Source of the DNA: Izhakiella australiensis
GTDB lineage: Bacteria > Pseudomonadota > Gammaproteobacteria > Enterobacterales > Enterobacteriaceae
Direction of reading: 5' to 3'
Length of the DNA stretch: 64,000 bases
NCBI RefSeq assembly: GCF_002006995.1
Contig: NZ_MRUL01000004.1
Coordinates: 124,001 to 188,000 of the forward strand
Position 1 is the first letter of the stretch. Each line of letters opens with the position of its first letter. The notes beneath the pieces were generated by a model, which worked only from the letters and a program-made list of their open reading frames with translations, had not been told where the DNA came from and ran no database searches. Below are positions 19,925 to 30,543 of this stretch, piece after piece. A program made the position numbers and the translations under genes.

Positions 19925-21028
19925 ATGTCACTGAAAAAACTGTTTACCCCTTTGCAGCTCGGCGCGATAACCGCACCCAATCGCATTCTTATGGCTCCCC
20001 TTACCCGCTTACGTAGCATTGAGCCCGGTGACATTCCTACGCCGCTAATGGGCGAATATTATCGCCAGCGCGCCAGCGCCGGTCTTATCATTAGCGAAGC
20101 GACACAAATTTCCGCCCAGGCGAAAGGCTACGCCGGCGCGCCGGGGCTTCATTCGTCCGAGCAGATTTCCGCCTGGAAATCGATTAACGCCGGCATTCAT
20201 CAGGATGGTGGTCGCAGTGCAGTACAGCTATGGCACACCGGGCGTATTTCTCACGTCAGCGTCCAGCCTGGCGGACTGAGCCCGGTTTCCGCGTCGGCCA
20301 TTAACGCCGAAACCCGCACCTCACTGCGTGACGCGCAAGGACGTGCGATTCGTGAAGACACCTCTACCCCGCGCGCCCTTGAAACCTCAGAGATAAAAGG
20401 CATTGTTAACGATTTCCACCAGGCGGTCATCAACGCCCGCGAAGCGGATTTTGACCTGGTAGAATTACACTCCGCACACGGCTATCTGATTCATCAGTTC
20501 CTCTCACCCGCATCGAATCAGCGTACCGATGAATACGGCGGCAGCGTTGAAAATCGCACGCGCTTTGCGCTTGAAGTCGTCGATGCGGCGATTGCCGCCT
20601 GGGATGCCGGGCGCATTGGCATTCGCATCTCCCCGCTGGGTCCGTTCAACGGCCTTGATAACGGTGAGGATCAAGAAGCTGCCGCGCTCTATTACCTGAA
20701 AGAACTGGCAAAACGTAAGCTGGCCTTTCTGCATATTTCCGAGCCGGACTGGGCGGGAGGCAAACCTTACAGCCTCGAATTCCGTAAGGCGATTCGGGCT
20801 AATTATCCCGGCGTGATTGTCGCGGCGGGCGGCTATACGCCAGAGAAAGCAGAAGCGCTAATTGAGCAAGGGCTGATTGATGCGGTGGCATTTGGCCGCA
20901 GCTATATTGCCAACCCTGATTTGGTTGAGCGTCTGCAGCAAAATGCACCACTAAGCGCCCCCAAGCCGGAAACCTTTTACGGCGGTGGCGCGGAAGGCTA
21001 TACCGACTACCCGCGCCTGACGGACTGA
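19925..21028 (+). CDS. nemA: N-ethylmaleimide reductase NemA (Old Yellow Enzyme family)
   Basis: 367 residues (E. coli 365). An FMN-containing alpha/beta barrel that reduces electrophilic alkenes, nitroesters and nitroaromatics with NADPH. The active-site pair appears as [27 protein letters not shown], and the C-terminal FMN-binding block as [11 protein letters not shown] and [12 protein letters not shown]. The ATG has GGAG upstream. It follows nemR by 40 bp; that gap holds TCGACCAGTCTA, a partial NemR-like sequence. Co-expressed with the repressor that senses its substrates. Confidence 0.97.
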   Translation: MSLKKLFTPLQLGAITAPNRILMAPLTRLRSIEPGDIPTPLMGEYYRQRASAGLIISEATQISAQAKGYAGAPGLHSSEQISAWKSINAGIHQDGGRSAVQLWHTGRISHVSVQPGGLSPVSASAINAETRTSLRDAQGRAIREDTSTPRALETSEIKGIVNDFHQAVINAREADFDLVELHSAHGYLIHQFLSPASNQRTDEYGGSVENRTRFALEVVDAAIAAWDAGRIGIRISPLGPFNGLDNGEDQEAAALYYLKELAKRKLAFLHISEPDWAGGKPYSLEFRKAIRANYPGVIVAAGGYTPEKAEALIEQGLIDAVAFGRSYIANPDLVERLQQNAPLSAPKPETFYGGGAEGYTDYPRLTD

Positions 21029-21112
21029 TATAGCACCATTTGACTTAACAGATTAAAATGCGGCGGCAACGCCGCTATACTGTTTCTTTGCAGATTATTT
21101 TAAGAGGATGTT

Positions 21113-21520
21113 ATGCGCTTACTTCATACCATGCTGCGCGTTGGCGATTTGCAGCGCTCCATTGATTTTTATACCCGCGTGCTGGGTATGCGCGTGCTGC
21201 GTCAAAGCGAGAACAGCGAATATAAATACACCCTGGCTTTCGTTGGTTACAGCGAAGAGAGCGAAGGCGCAGTTATTGAGCTGACCTATAACTGGGGCGT
21301 AGACAGCTATGAGCTGGGCACCGCCTACGGGCATATTGCTCTGGGCGTTGATGACGTTGCAGCAACCTGCGATCGCATTCGCCAGGCGGGCGGCAACGTT
21401 ACCCGCGAAGCCGGTCCGGTAAAAGGCGGCACCACGATTATCGCCTTTGTTGAAGATCCGGATGGCTACAAAATTGAGCTGATCGAAAATAAACAAGCAT
21501 CAGCGGGCCTCGGCAACTAA
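21113..21520 (+). CDS. gloA: Glyoxalase I (lactoylglutathione lyase)
   Basis: 135 residues, as in E. coli. It isomerises the methylglyoxal-glutathione hemithioacetal to S-lactoylglutathione. The nickel ligands of the E. coli enzyme are all in place: H5, E56, H74 and E122. AGAGG lies before the ATG. It lies 84 bp after nemA, in the NemR-regulated cluster, joining two defences against reactive electrophiles. Confidence 0.98.
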   Translation: MRLLHTMLRVGDLQRSIDFYTRVLGMRVLRQSENSEYKYTLAFVGYSEESEGAVIELTYNWGVDSYELGTAYGHIALGVDDVAATCDRIRQAGGNVTREAGPVKGGTTIIAFVEDPDGYKIELIENKQASAGLGN

Positions 21521-21623
21521 TCCCAGCGGCGGCCATCGCGCCGCCCTTGCTTTCCGAGGCTGCTGCATCTGAAGCCAAAATTTGCCATAATGCGCGCTGC
21601 CATTTTTACTGCAAGAGCGCCTG

Positions 21624-22277
21624 ATGTCTGATACCAACGATCTGAATACCCTCGCCAGCCGCTTTCGCGGTTTTTATCCTGTGGTTATTGATGTTGAAAC
21701 CGCTGGCTTTGATGCCAAAACCAACGCGCTGCTGGAAATAGCGGCGGTGACGCTAAAAATGGATCGGGAAGGCTGGCTGGAGCAGGATGAAAAACTGCAC
21801 TTTCACGTCACGCCCTTTGAAGGCGCCGTACTGCAGCCCGAAGCGCTGGCTTTTAACGGTATCGATCCGCATAATCCGCTACGCGGTGCTGTCAGCGAAT
21901 ATGACGCGCTGCACGCCATCTTTAAAATGGTGCGTAAAGGGGTTAAGGACAGCGGCTGTAACCGCGCAATTGTCGTCGCCCATAACGCCACCTTCGATCA
22001 TACTTTCATGATGACTGCCGCCGAGCGCGTTAGCTTAAAGCGTAACCCTTTTCATCCCTTTGCCACTTTCGACACTGCGGCATTAAGCGGACTGGTGCTT
22101 GGCCAGACGGTGCTGGCACGGGCCTGCACAACGGCGGGTTTTGCCTTTGATCAGCAACAGGCGCATTCCGCGCTGTATGACACTGAACAGACGGCGCAGC
22201 TGTTCTGCGAACTGGTAAATCGCTGGAAACGGCTGGGTGGCTGGCCGCTGGCAAAAGCGGCAGAGGCGGCGGTTTAA
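21624..22277 (+). CDS. rnt: Ribonuclease T
   Basis: 217 residues. A DEDDh 3'-5' exonuclease that trims tRNA and other stable RNA ends. Exo I motif VIDVETAGF (D23, E25), Exo [13 protein letters not shown] and Exo [14 protein letters not shown] are present. In E. coli lhr follows rnt; here lhr is absent and the convergent grxD comes next after 61 bp. Confidence 0.98.
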   Translation: MSDTNDLNTLASRFRGFYPVVIDVETAGFDAKTNALLEIAAVTLKMDREGWLEQDEKLHFHVTPFEGAVLQPEALAFNGIDPHNPLRGAVSEYDALHAIFKMVRKGVKDSGCNRAIVVAHNATFDHTFMMTAAERVSLKRNPFHPFATFDTAALSGLVLGQTVLARACTTAGFAFDQQQAHSALYDTEQTAQLFCELVNRWKRLGGWPLAKAAEAAV

Positions 22278-22294
22278 GCTTGCCATCGCGCCAT

Positions 22295-22319
22295 TAAAAA
22301 GGCGGCCCGAGGGCCGCCT
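22295..22319 (-). terminator. Intrinsic terminator of grxD
   Basis: AGGCGGCCC (22300-22308) pairs with GGGCCGCCT (22311-22319); on the reverse strand the stem is followed by TTTTTAATGG, giving a good terminator just after the grxD stop. It also separates convergent rnt. Confidence 0.85.
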
Positions 22320-22338
22320 GAGCAGGAATCAAGCGGAT

Positions 22339-22671
22339 TTATTCCGCTTCATTGTATTTTGCCGCCGTCTCTTTAATCAGCGTCTGCAGTTCGCCACGCT
22401 GGAACATTTCCACCACGATATCACAACCGCCGACCAGTTCTCCGTCGACCCACAGCTGCGGAAAAGTCGGCCAGTTAGCGTATTTTGGCAGCTCCGCGCG
22501 AATATCAGGGTTCTGTAAAATATCGACATAAGCAAAACGCTCGCCGCAGGCGGAGAGCGCCTGCACAGTCTGGGCCGAAAAACCACAGCTCGGCAGCTTA
22601 GGTGAACCTTTCATGTATAGCAGGATTGGATTCTCTGCGATCTGACGCTGAATCTTTTCGACAGTACTCAT
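22339..22671 (-). CDS. grxD: Monothiol glutaredoxin GrxD
   Basis: 110 residues (E. coli 115, shorter tail). CGFS active site at C29-S32 in GSPKLPSCGFS, then NWPTFPQLWVDGELVGGCDI with the cis-proline and glutathione-binding residues. These proteins bind a glutathione-ligated 2Fe-2S cluster and deliver or sense iron-sulphur clusters. Sequence is almost identical to E. coli over residues 5-100. Confidence 0.97.
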   Translation of the reverse strand: MSTVEKIQRQIAENPILLYMKGSPKLPSCGFSAQTVQALSACGERFAYVDILQNPDIRAELPKYANWPTFPQLWVDGELVGGCDIVVEMFQRGELQTLIKETAAKYNEAE

Positions 22672-23025
22672 ATTTGCCTTCCTCTAAAGCGTTATCTCAT
22701 GTCATTTTATTGTAGCGAGTGTGCGGGAAGGATGAAAATGACAATTTATCCAGGGTTATTCCGGCTGTCAGCCCGCAAAACTGCAGAATAACATGATGCG
22801 GCATCGTTAAAGGTAGAGCAATGTGCTTTTATGGCTTCATGGCTGACTATGGTGAATTAACCTGCTGATTATGTTTACAAAACCATCATTACATAGCGAC
22901 ACAATATTGATACAAAAAACTGCTTACCTTTTGCGAAAAATCTGGATTAGAATTGCCCGGCACTTCTGCTGCTTTAGCAGAAAAAATTTAATCCATTTAG
23001 CTTCTGATGTTATTGGAAGCATAAC
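22672..23025. other. Divergent intergenic region grxD/mepH
   Basis: 354 bp with no supported gene. It must hold both promoters. A small inverted repeat, TTCTGCT at 22964-22970 and AGCAGAA at 22976-22982, lies about 45 bp before mepH and would form a hairpin in its leader followed by an A/T run. No function can be assigned. Confidence 0.5.
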
Positions 23026-23979
23026 TTGTTGCTGCAAACGATGCGTTTACTGATCACGCTTTTTTTACTGGCATTTGCCCAAATTTTCATGAACATAGCT
23101 CATGCTTCGCCCAGGCCGGCGGTTAATATTGTCCATCACAAGGCGGAGAAAAGCCCGTCACGGGAAGATGAAAGACGTAAACGGCGTACGACAAAAGCCC
23201 CAACAGAGAAGAAAGTAAGAGAGACGCCGCAAAAGAAAAGCCGACTTGCCAGCATCAAAAAAATTCGTCTGAAAAAAAGAGAATCAGAACGAAAAACTGA
23301 AACCAGCAAGCCCCTTCATACTGAATCGGTCGCAGAGAAAAAATCACACCCGACGCGGCTATCCTCCCTGCGCGAGCGCAAACTGGTCGCCGAAAGGTCT
23401 GAGGAAAACCGCATCAGGCTACGCCGTCTTGCAGAAGAGAGGCGCCGCGATGAGCGTAAGCTGAGCTATCGCGAGCGTAAACATTACGGACGCAAAAGCC
23501 GCAGTGAATTACACCGGATAGCAAGCGAAAACGACAAACCACTGCACCTGAGTAAAAAACAGCTTGCTGAATTCCACAAAGTGCGCGCCACCGCCATGGC
23601 AAAACTGATGGATCAGCTGGGCAAACCCTACCTGTGGGGGGGAACCTCGCCAAGAACCGGTTTTGATTGTAGCGGTCTGGTGTGGTACGCCTATAAAGAC
23701 CTGGTCAACTATAAGCTGCCCAGAACGGCGAACGAAATGTTCCACATGCGTGATGCCGCGCCGGTCAGTCGCGATCGGCTGCAAAGAGGTGACCTGGTCT
23801 TTTTCCATATCAGAGGACACCGGGGCGCAGACCACGTGGGTGTTTACCTCGGCGGAGGTAAGTTTATCCAGTCCCCCCGCACCGGTGAAGATATTCATAT
23901 CAGCGAGCTGGCTGATAGCTACTGGCGGCGTCATTATCTCGGCGCTCGCCGTATGATGACACCCAGCACTATTCGCTGA
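23026..23979 (+). CDS. mepH: MepH-like NlpC/P60 murein endopeptidase
   Basis: 317 residues. Signal peptide (about 1-27, ending AHA), then a very basic, Lys/Arg/Glu-rich segment (about 30-185), then an NlpC/P60 domain with catalytic cysteine in FDCSGLVWYAYKD, histidine in ADHVGVYLGGGKFIQSP and the RHYLGARR end. E. coli MepH (YdhO) cuts DD-crosslinks between peptidoglycan strands. Start: TTG at 23026 has GGAAG 6 bp upstream; the ATG at 23041 lacks a ribosome site but is possible. The basic linker is longer than in E. coli (271 aa). sodB, its usual right neighbour, is absent. Confidence 0.9.
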   Translation: MLLQTMRLLITLFLLAFAQIFMNIAHASPRPAVNIVHHKAEKSPSREDERRKRRTTKAPTEKKVRETPQKKSRLASIKKIRLKKRESERKTETSKPLHTESVAEKKSHPTRLSSLRERKLVAERSEENRIRLRRLAEERRRDERKLSYRERKHYGRKSRSELHRIASENDKPLHLSKKQLAEFHKVRATAMAKLMDQLGKPYLWGGTSPRTGFDCSGLVWYAYKDLVNYKLPRTANEMFHMRDAAPVSRDRLQRGDLVFFHIRGHRGADHVGVYLGGGKFIQSPRTGEDIHISELADSYWRRHYLGARRMMTPSTIR

Positions 23980-24008
23980 AGTTACATAAACTCCACAATA
24001 AAACCATC

Positions 24009-24034
24009 GCCCCGGCTTGTTAATTATCCGGGGC
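24009..24034 (+). terminator. Hairpin after mepH
   Basis: GCCCCGG (24009-24015) pairs with CCGGGGC (24028-24034), 30 bp after the mepH stop. No T tract follows, so termination is uncertain. Confidence 0.4.
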
Positions 24035-24097
24035 GCACGCTATGTTGACATCAGTTTTTGTCAGATACCGCCCTGACTGGCAAGACGTCGGGAAGGG

Positions 24098-24268
24098 TCA
24101 GGAAGGAAGAATCAGCTTGCCGCTGAGAAAGGTAAAGCCTGCTGCGCTGAATCTTTCCAGCGACAGAGGAATCGGCTCCATCGGCCGGTAAACACCGTAT
24201 CCCAGCAGGTAATACCATATTTGCGGCGCGGCATGTTGAGAGCCAACCCAATAAAATCCGGTTTCCAT
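24098..24268 (-). CDS. Small hypothetical protein
   Basis: 56 residues from an ATG at 24268, beginning METGFYWVGSQHAAPQIWYY and ending FTFLSGKLILPS. I do not recognise a named family, but the aromatic pattern FYWV plus QIWYY recalls short phage- and plasmid-type accessory proteins. No strong ribosome site (GGA 11 bp upstream); an in-frame GTG at 24307 is an alternative. It lies at the junction where E. coli would have sodB. An overlapping frame at 24051-24275 looks like a shadow. Could be a gene remnant. Confidence 0.4.
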   Translation of the reverse strand: METGFYWVGSQHAAPQIWYYLLGYGVYRPMEPIPLSLERFSAAGFTFLSGKLILPS

Positions 24269-24405
24269 AATGCATGTCCGGCGATGAGTGGAGTACCCCC
24301 CTAACACAGCCAGCCAGCGATGTCGTGGCTATTTTTTAAGCGCAGCATTGTCGCCGCAGCGGCATCAGGCGCTGACGTCAGGTCCGGCCGCCGTCTGGCG
24401 GCTAT

Positions 24406-25224
24406 TCAGGGCAGATGGCGTAAAGCAGGATAGGTAAAAAACAGCAGCTGCATCAGGTTTAAGCCAAAATGAAACAGCACGGCAACCCACAGCCTGCCGC
24501 TCCACATCCAGGCAATACCGTAAATCATGCCGGCCAAGCTGGCGAACAGCACCAGCATCATTCCGCCCTGGAAATGCATCGCGCCAAAAAACAGCGCCGA
24601 AACCACCAGCGCAGCCGCAGGATGCGCAACGCGCGCCAGGCGCTGTTGCAGATATCCCCGGAACAACGCCTCTTCCGCAAGCGAAACAAAAAAGATATTG
24701 GCAAGGGTAAACTCAGGCAGCCATTCGGGAACGTGAAACTCTGCGCGTAGCCCGCCGAGAAGGGTTGCCAGCCAAAGTAGCGCCGGCACCGCCGCCACCA
24801 GCAGCAGCCACTGCCAGCTAACGCGATGATGGCGTTTAGTGACAAAAAGCGTGCTGAGACAGCCCAGCAGGATAAAGGGAACCAGTGCCTTATCGAAGTT
24901 ATAATACAGGGTGAATGGCAGGCTGTCGGGACTGACATGCACGCCGTCCAGTAGACGTAAATTATGAAAACCGGGTACCAGATGCAGCATCAGCGCAACG
25001 GCATCCGCCACCAGTAACGTTTCGGTTAACAGGCTACAAAGGCGGTACGGTTTTGCGTAGGCATGAATAAGCAAGAGAACGCCGGTTGCGGCAATCCATG
25101 CCAGTGCTACCCAGTCGAGAACGCCTACGGAACATCCCATCATGATGACGACGGCAAGTACAATTAGCCCGCACTTCTTACTGAAACGCAGTAACAGCAG
25201 GGCTAGGGCCAGGAGATCCCACAT
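24406..25224 (-). CDS. CPBP-family intramembrane glutamic protease
   Basis: About 272 residues from ATG 25224, with seven or eight predicted membrane helices. The CPBP (Abi/CAAX-like) motifs are complete: EEALFRGYLQ near residue 195, FGAMHFQGG and the final LFHFGLNLMQ, supplying the two glutamates, arginine and histidines of the active site. Such proteases process or protect membrane peptides, in some bacteria bacteriocins; the substrate here is unknown. The start could also lie at 25281. It is not in the E. coli neighbourhood and marks an accessory insertion between mepH and yciY-clsA. Confidence 0.85.
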   Translation of the reverse strand: MWDLLALALLLLRFSKKCGLIVLAVVIMMGCSVGVLDWVALAWIAATGVLLLIHAYAKPYRLCSLLTETLLVADAVALMLHLVPGFHNLRLLDGVHVSPDSLPFTLYYNFDKALVPFILLGCLSTLFVTKRHHRVSWQWLLLVAAVPALLWLATLLGGLRAEFHVPEWLPEFTLANIFFVSLAEEALFRGYLQQRLARVAHPAAALVVSALFFGAMHFQGGMMLVLFASLAGMIYGIAWMWSGRLWVAVLFHFGLNLMQLLFFTYPALRHLP

Positions 25225-25366
25225 TTTAACTATCCCGGTGATTTTTTTATGCGAAAGATACGCTGACGATAGTCCAGGCAAGATAAACGACAGTAAAACG
25301 CCCTGCTTTGCCAGGTTAACTTTTCAAACCGCCAGCACGGTCCCACTGCAAGGCGTTAACAGCGGC

Positions 25367-25537
25367 TTAGTACTGGCGGACAAATAAAATTGAACGGCGC
25401 TGACGCTGAGCAATGAGATAGTGAAAACGGCGCATACCGCGATAACGTCTTGACTGCGCCTCGTGCCCCCGCGTCTTACGCCACTGAACGTGACGACGCA
25501 TACGCCAGCGGGCGACTTCATTTCTGCTACGTCTCAT
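25367..25537 (-). CDS. yciY: Small basic protein YciY
   Basis: 56 residues beginning MRRSRNEVARWRMRRHVQWRKTRG-like sequence, closely resembling E. coli YciY (57 aa, MKRSRTEVGRWRMQRQ), which is also divergent from the cardiolipin synthase gene. Ribosome site AAGGAT lies 8 bp before the ATG. Sixteen or more arginines make it strongly basic; function unknown. Short genes like this are easily missed by length cut-offs. Confidence 0.8.
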   Translation of the reverse strand: MRRSRNEVARWRMRRHVQWRKTRGHEAQSRRYRGMRRFHYLIAQRQRRSILFVRQY

Positions 25538-25678
25538 AACTTTTATCCTTGTTATATGCTGAAGCCTGCATCCCGTTTTTTCTGCCAGAGTCATCGTTTA
25601 GGCGGCATTTAGGGTTTCGTCTATCGCCATCTCAACGTACACTTCTTTAACGCAAGCGTGAACGGGATGTCCACTTAC

Positions 25679-27139
25679 ATGAGTACCTTTTATACTTTAT
25701 TAAGCTGGCTGCTGATTTTTGGCTACTGGTTATTAATTGCCGGCATAACGCTCAGGATCCTGATGAAGCGTCGCGCGGTCACTTCCGCTATGGCCTGGCT
25801 GCTTATTATCTATATTCTGCCGCTGGTTGGTATTATTGCCTATCTTTCATTTGGCGAACTACACTTGGGAAAACGTCGGGCGGAGCGTGCTCGCGCAATG
25901 TGGCCGGCAACCGCCAGGTGGCTCAGCGACCTTAAACAATCACAGCATATCTTCGCCCATGAAAATAGCGATGTTGCCAGGGCGTTATTTCAGCTGTGCG
26001 AAAACCGTCAGGGCATTGCCGGGGTAAAAGGCAATCAGTTACAGCTCCTTACCAGCGCCGAAGACACCCTCAACGCCCTGGTGCGGGATATTCAACTGGC
26101 TCGTCATAACATTGAAATGGTGTTCTATATCTGGCAGCCAGGCGGGCTGGCAGATGAAGTCGCAGAGTCGCTGATGGCCGCTGCGCGTCGTGGCGTTCAT
26201 TGCCGGCTAATGCTGGACTCTGCCGGCAGCGTGGATTTTTTCCGCAGCAGCTGGCCGGGAATGATGCGCAACGCCGGGATTGATATTGTCGAGTCGCTAA
26301 AAGTCAGCCTGCTGCGCGTATTTTTACGCCGCATGGACCTGCGCCAGCACCGTAAAGTGGTATTGATTGATAACTATGTCGCCTATACCGGGAGCATGAA
26401 CCTGGTCGATCCACGCTATTTTAAACAGGACGCCGGCGTGGGTCAGTGGGTAGACCTGATGGCGCGCATGGAGGGGCCGGTTGCCACCACCATGGGGATT
26501 ATCTACTCCTGCGACTGGGAGATTGAAACCGGTAAACGCATTTTACCGCCGCCCCCCGATGTCAACATTATGCCTTTTGAACAGGAGAGCGGCCACACCA
26601 TTCAGGTTATTGCTTCGGGGCCAGGCTTCCCGGAGGATATGATCCATCAGGCGCTGCTGACCGCCGTCTATTCCGCCCATGAACAGCTGGTAATGACCAC
26701 GCCATATCTGGTGCCAAGTGACGACCTGCTACATGCCATCTGTACCGCAGCATGGCGCGGTGTTGATGTCAGCATCATCATTCCCCGCCATAACGATAAT
26801 CTGTTAGTACGCTGGGCCAGCCGGGCGTTCTTCTCCGAGCTGCTGGCGGCCGGAGTGAAAATTTACCAGTTTGAAGGCGGCCTGCTGCATACCAAAAGCG
26901 TGCTGGTCGACGGGCAGCTAAGCCTGGTCGGTACGGTAAATCTGGATATGCGCAGCCTGTGGCTGAACTTTGAAATTACTCTGGTGATTGACGATGACGG
27001 CTTTGGCAGTGACCTGGCGCACGTTCAGGATGATTATATTGCCCGCTCAAATTTGGTCGATCGCAAACGTTGGGAAAATCGCTCCTGGTGGCAGCGCGTG
27101 GTCGAACGACTGTTTTACTTCTTCAGTCCGTTACTGTAA
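25679..27139 (+). CDS. clsA: Cardiolipin synthase A
   Basis: 486 residues, exactly the E. coli length from this ATG. Two N-terminal membrane helices (about 8-58) precede two phospholipase-D domains, each with an HKD motif: [18 protein letters not shown] (near 224) and [18 protein letters not shown] (near 404). It joins two phosphatidylglycerols to make cardiolipin plus glycerol. Starts at 25658 (GTG) and 25667 are in frame but not conserved. Flanked by yciY and yciU as in E. coli. Confidence 0.97.
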   Translation: MSTFYTLLSWLLIFGYWLLIAGITLRILMKRRAVTSAMAWLLIIYILPLVGIIAYLSFGELHLGKRRAERARAMWPATARWLSDLKQSQHIFAHENSDVARALFQLCENRQGIAGVKGNQLQLLTSAEDTLNALVRDIQLARHNIEMVFYIWQPGGLADEVAESLMAAARRGVHCRLMLDSAGSVDFFRSSWPGMMRNAGIDIVESLKVSLLRVFLRRMDLRQHRKVVLIDNYVAYTGSMNLVDPRYFKQDAGVGQWVDLMARMEGPVATTMGIIYSCDWEIETGKRILPPPPDVNIMPFEQESGHTIQVIASGPGFPEDMIHQALLTAVYSAHEQLVMTTPYLVPSDDLLHAICTAAWRGVDVSIIIPRHNDNLLVRWASRAFFSELLAAGVKIYQFEGGLLHTKSVLVDGQLSLVGTVNLDMRSLWLNFEITLVIDDDGFGSDLAHVQDDYIARSNLVDRKRWENRSWWQRVVERLFYFFSPLL

Positions 27140-27183
27140 AAGGAGCGGAATTACACAGCGCAGCAAAGTACACAGGATTTATT

Positions 27184-27507
27184 ATGGACCTCAATAACCG
27201 CCTTACAGAAGATGAAACGCTGGAGCAAGCCTACGATATTTTTCTGGAGCTGGCAGGCGATAATCTCGACCCGGCCGATATCATTTTATTCAATCTGCAG
27301 TTTGAAGAACGCGGTGGCGCTGAGCTTTACGACCCGGCGGAGGACTGGCAGGAGCAGGTTGATTTCGACGTTAATCCTGATTTTTTCGCCGAAGTGGTTA
27401 TTGGCCTCGGTGAAGAAGACGGCGAGCCGATTACCGACGTGTTTGCCCGCGTGCTGCTATGTCGCGAAAAAGACCATAAGCTGTGCCATATCATCTGGAA
27501 AGAGTGA
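27184..27507 (+). CDS. yciU: DUF440 acidic protein YciU (double-stranded-DNA mimic type)
   Basis: 107 residues, very acidic (many Asp/Glu in [27 protein letters not shown]), ending [25 protein letters not shown]. It belongs to the HI1450/YciU family (DUF440), in which the acidic surface is thought to mimic DNA and bind a partner such as HU. It starts 44 bp after clsA and likely shares its transcript; a strong terminator follows. Confidence 0.93.
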   Translation: MDLNNRLTEDETLEQAYDIFLELAGDNLDPADIILFNLQFEERGGAELYDPAEDWQEQVDFDVNPDFFAEVVIGLGEEDGEPITDVFARVLLCREKDHKLCHIIWKE

Positions 27508-27552
27508 ATCGCCAGCCAGAACCGTTTTTAGTCCGCCCCCTTCCCCCAAAAT

Positions 27553-27579
27553 AAAAACCCGGTCAGCGACCGGGTTTTT
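27553..27579. terminator. Bidirectional terminator between yciU and oppF
   Basis: AAAAACCCGGTC (27553-27564) pairs with GACCGGGTTTTT (27568-27579) around a 3 nt loop; T runs occur on both strands. It ends the clsA-yciU and opp transcripts, which converge here. Confidence 0.92.
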
Positions 27580-27600
27580 TACGCTGAGCTGATAGTCGCC

Positions 27601-28598
27601 TCAGAGCGGATCGACTTTCAGGCAGGACACCGCATGACGGAAGCTGCCTTCAAGCAGCGGCCGGGTTTTCGCGCACTCCGGGCCGGCAATTGGGCAGCGA
27701 GTGCGAAAAACACAGCCCGAAGGTGGATTGATCGGTGATGGCAAATCACCTTCCAGCAACTGGATTTTCTTCTCTTTTTCCAGATCGGGATCCGGAATCG
27801 GCACCGCCGACATCAGCGCCCGGGTATAAGGATGCTGCGGATTGTTATACACCGCATCATAAGTTCCAAGCTCCACCGCGTGGCCGAGATACATCACCAG
27901 TACCCGATCGGAAATGTGTTTAACCACCGCCAGATCGTGGGCAATAAATATCAGCGACAGCCCCATTTCGCGCTGTAACTTTTGCAGCAGGTTAACCACC
28001 TGCGCCTGGATCGATACATCGAGGGCTGAAACCGGCTCGTCACAAATAATCAGCTTAGGTTCCAGAATCAGCGCGCGGGCGATACCGATTCGCTGACACT
28101 GTCCACCGGAAAACTCATGCGGATAACGATTGATTAGGTTAGGCAGCAGCCCGACCTTCATCATCATATTTTTTACCCGCTCCTTTACTTCCTGTTTCGC
28201 CATCTTCGGATGATAGGTGCGCAGCGGTTCGGCAATGATTTCGCCGATTGTCATTCGCGGATTGAGCGAGGCCAGCGGATCCTGGAAAATCATCTGGATA
28301 TCGCTTCGCGCCCGGCGCCATTCCTCTTCGCTCTGTCCCAGCAGGTTGCGACCAAGCCAGGCAACGCGTCCTTCCGTCGCTTTGACCAGCCCGATGATGG
28401 CGCGCGCCAGGGTTGATTTTCCGCAGCCAGACTCACCGACCACTCCCAGGGTTTCCCCCTGGAAAAGCCGCAGGCTGACGCCATCCACCGCCTTTAGCGT
28501 TTTTGGCGGCTGCCAGAACCACTGGCGACCGTCTTTAATGGCAAAATGCACCTTAAGATCGGCGATTTCCAACAGTACTTTTTTATCGATCGCTTCAC

Positions 28599-28602
<4 letters not shown>
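27601..28602 (-). CDS. oppF: Oligopeptide ABC transporter ATPase OppF
   Basis: 333 residues (E. coli 334). Walker A GESGCGKST, signature FSGGQCQR, Walker B LIICDEPVSALD and an H-loop HDL are present, followed by the C-terminal oligopeptide-transporter extension with CVFRTRCPIAGPEC, a cysteine cluster common in Opp/Dpp ATPases. With OppD it powers peptide import through OppBC. Start overlaps the oppD stop by 4 bp; last gene of the operon. Confidence 0.98.
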
Positions 28603-29612
<1,010 letters not shown>

Positions 29613-29622
29613 CGGCAGCTCC

Positions 29623-30531
29623 TCAGCGATCTTTCGGGTCGAGGGCGTCACGCAGGCCATCGCCGATAAAGTTAAAACAGAACAAAGTGACCACTAAAAA
29701 CCCTGCCGGATAAAGCAACAGCCACGAAGAAACTTCCATCGAATTAGCGCCATCGCTAAGCAACGCTCCCCAGCTGCTCAGCGGCTCCTGGGTCCCCAGA
29801 CCGAGGAAGCTCAGGAACGACTCAAATAAAATCATGCTAGGAACCAGCAGCGATGCGTAGACCACCACCACGCCCAGCACGTTGGGCACGATATGGCGAA
29901 TCACGATATTGCCGGTTGATACGCCGCCAACCTGCGCGGCCTCGATAAACTCTTTGCGTTTAAGACTCAGGGTCTGTCCACGGACGATACGCGCCATATC
30001 CAGCCAGGAAACCATGCCGATAGCGACAAAGATCAGCAAAATATTGCGACCAAAAAAAGTCACCAGCAGGATAACGAAAAACATGAACGGGAAAGAGTTA
30101 AGGATTTCCAGAATACGCATCATCACCGAGTCGGTTTTGCCGCCGAGGTAACCCGCCAGCGAGCCGTACAGCGTACCCACAATTACCGCCACCAGCGCAG
30201 AGGCGATGCCCACCATCAACGAAATACGCCCGCCGATAGCAACGCGCACCAGCAAGTCGCGCCCGGATGAGTCAGTACCAAAATAGTGTCCGGTGCTGAA
30301 GTCGGGGGCCGCCGACATCATTGACCAGTCAGTATCATCATAGGTAAAAGGTGACAGCACCGGCGCAAGAATGACAAACAAAATGATGACTAACAGCACG
30401 GCCAGGCTGCTGAGCGCCGCGCGGTTGTGAATAAAACGACGACGGGCATCCTGCCACAAACTACGCCCTTCGACTTCCAGCTTTTCACTGAATGCATCGA
30501 GAGCTTCGCTATTTTTTTTACTCAAGATCAT
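29623..30531 (-). CDS. oppC: Oligopeptide ABC transporter permease OppC
   Basis: 302 residues. A cytoplasmic N-terminal segment, then about six membrane helices; the inner-membrane component EAA loop EFIEAAQVGGVSTGNIVIRHIVPN contacts the ATPases. GGAG lies 6 bp before the ATG. It forms the membrane pore with OppB, 12 bp upstream. Confidence 0.98.
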   Translation of the reverse strand: MILSKKNSEALDAFSEKLEVEGRSLWQDARRRFIHNRAALSSLAVLLVIILFVILAPVLSPFTYDDTDWSMMSAAPDFSTGHYFGTDSSGRDLLVRVAIGGRISLMVGIASALVAVIVGTLYGSLAGYLGGKTDSVMMRILEILNSFPFMFFVILLVTFFGRNILLIFVAIGMVSWLDMARIVRGQTLSLKRKEFIEAAQVGGVSTGNIVIRHIVPNVLGVVVVYASLLVPSMILFESFLSFLGLGTQEPLSSWGALLSDGANSMEVSSWLLLYPAGFLVVTLFCFNFIGDGLRDALDPKDR

Positions 30532-30543
30532 AACGAGCTCCGG

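Noticed and set aside
23030-23050. GCAAACGATGCGT at the mepH start as a PurR operator
   Set aside because: It has one base too few between the halves compared with ACGCAAACGTTTGCGT and overlaps the start codon region.
24051-24275. Reverse-strand frame overlapping the small ORF at 24098-24268
   Set aside because: The alternative frame has a more protein-like composition; this one appears to be a shadow.
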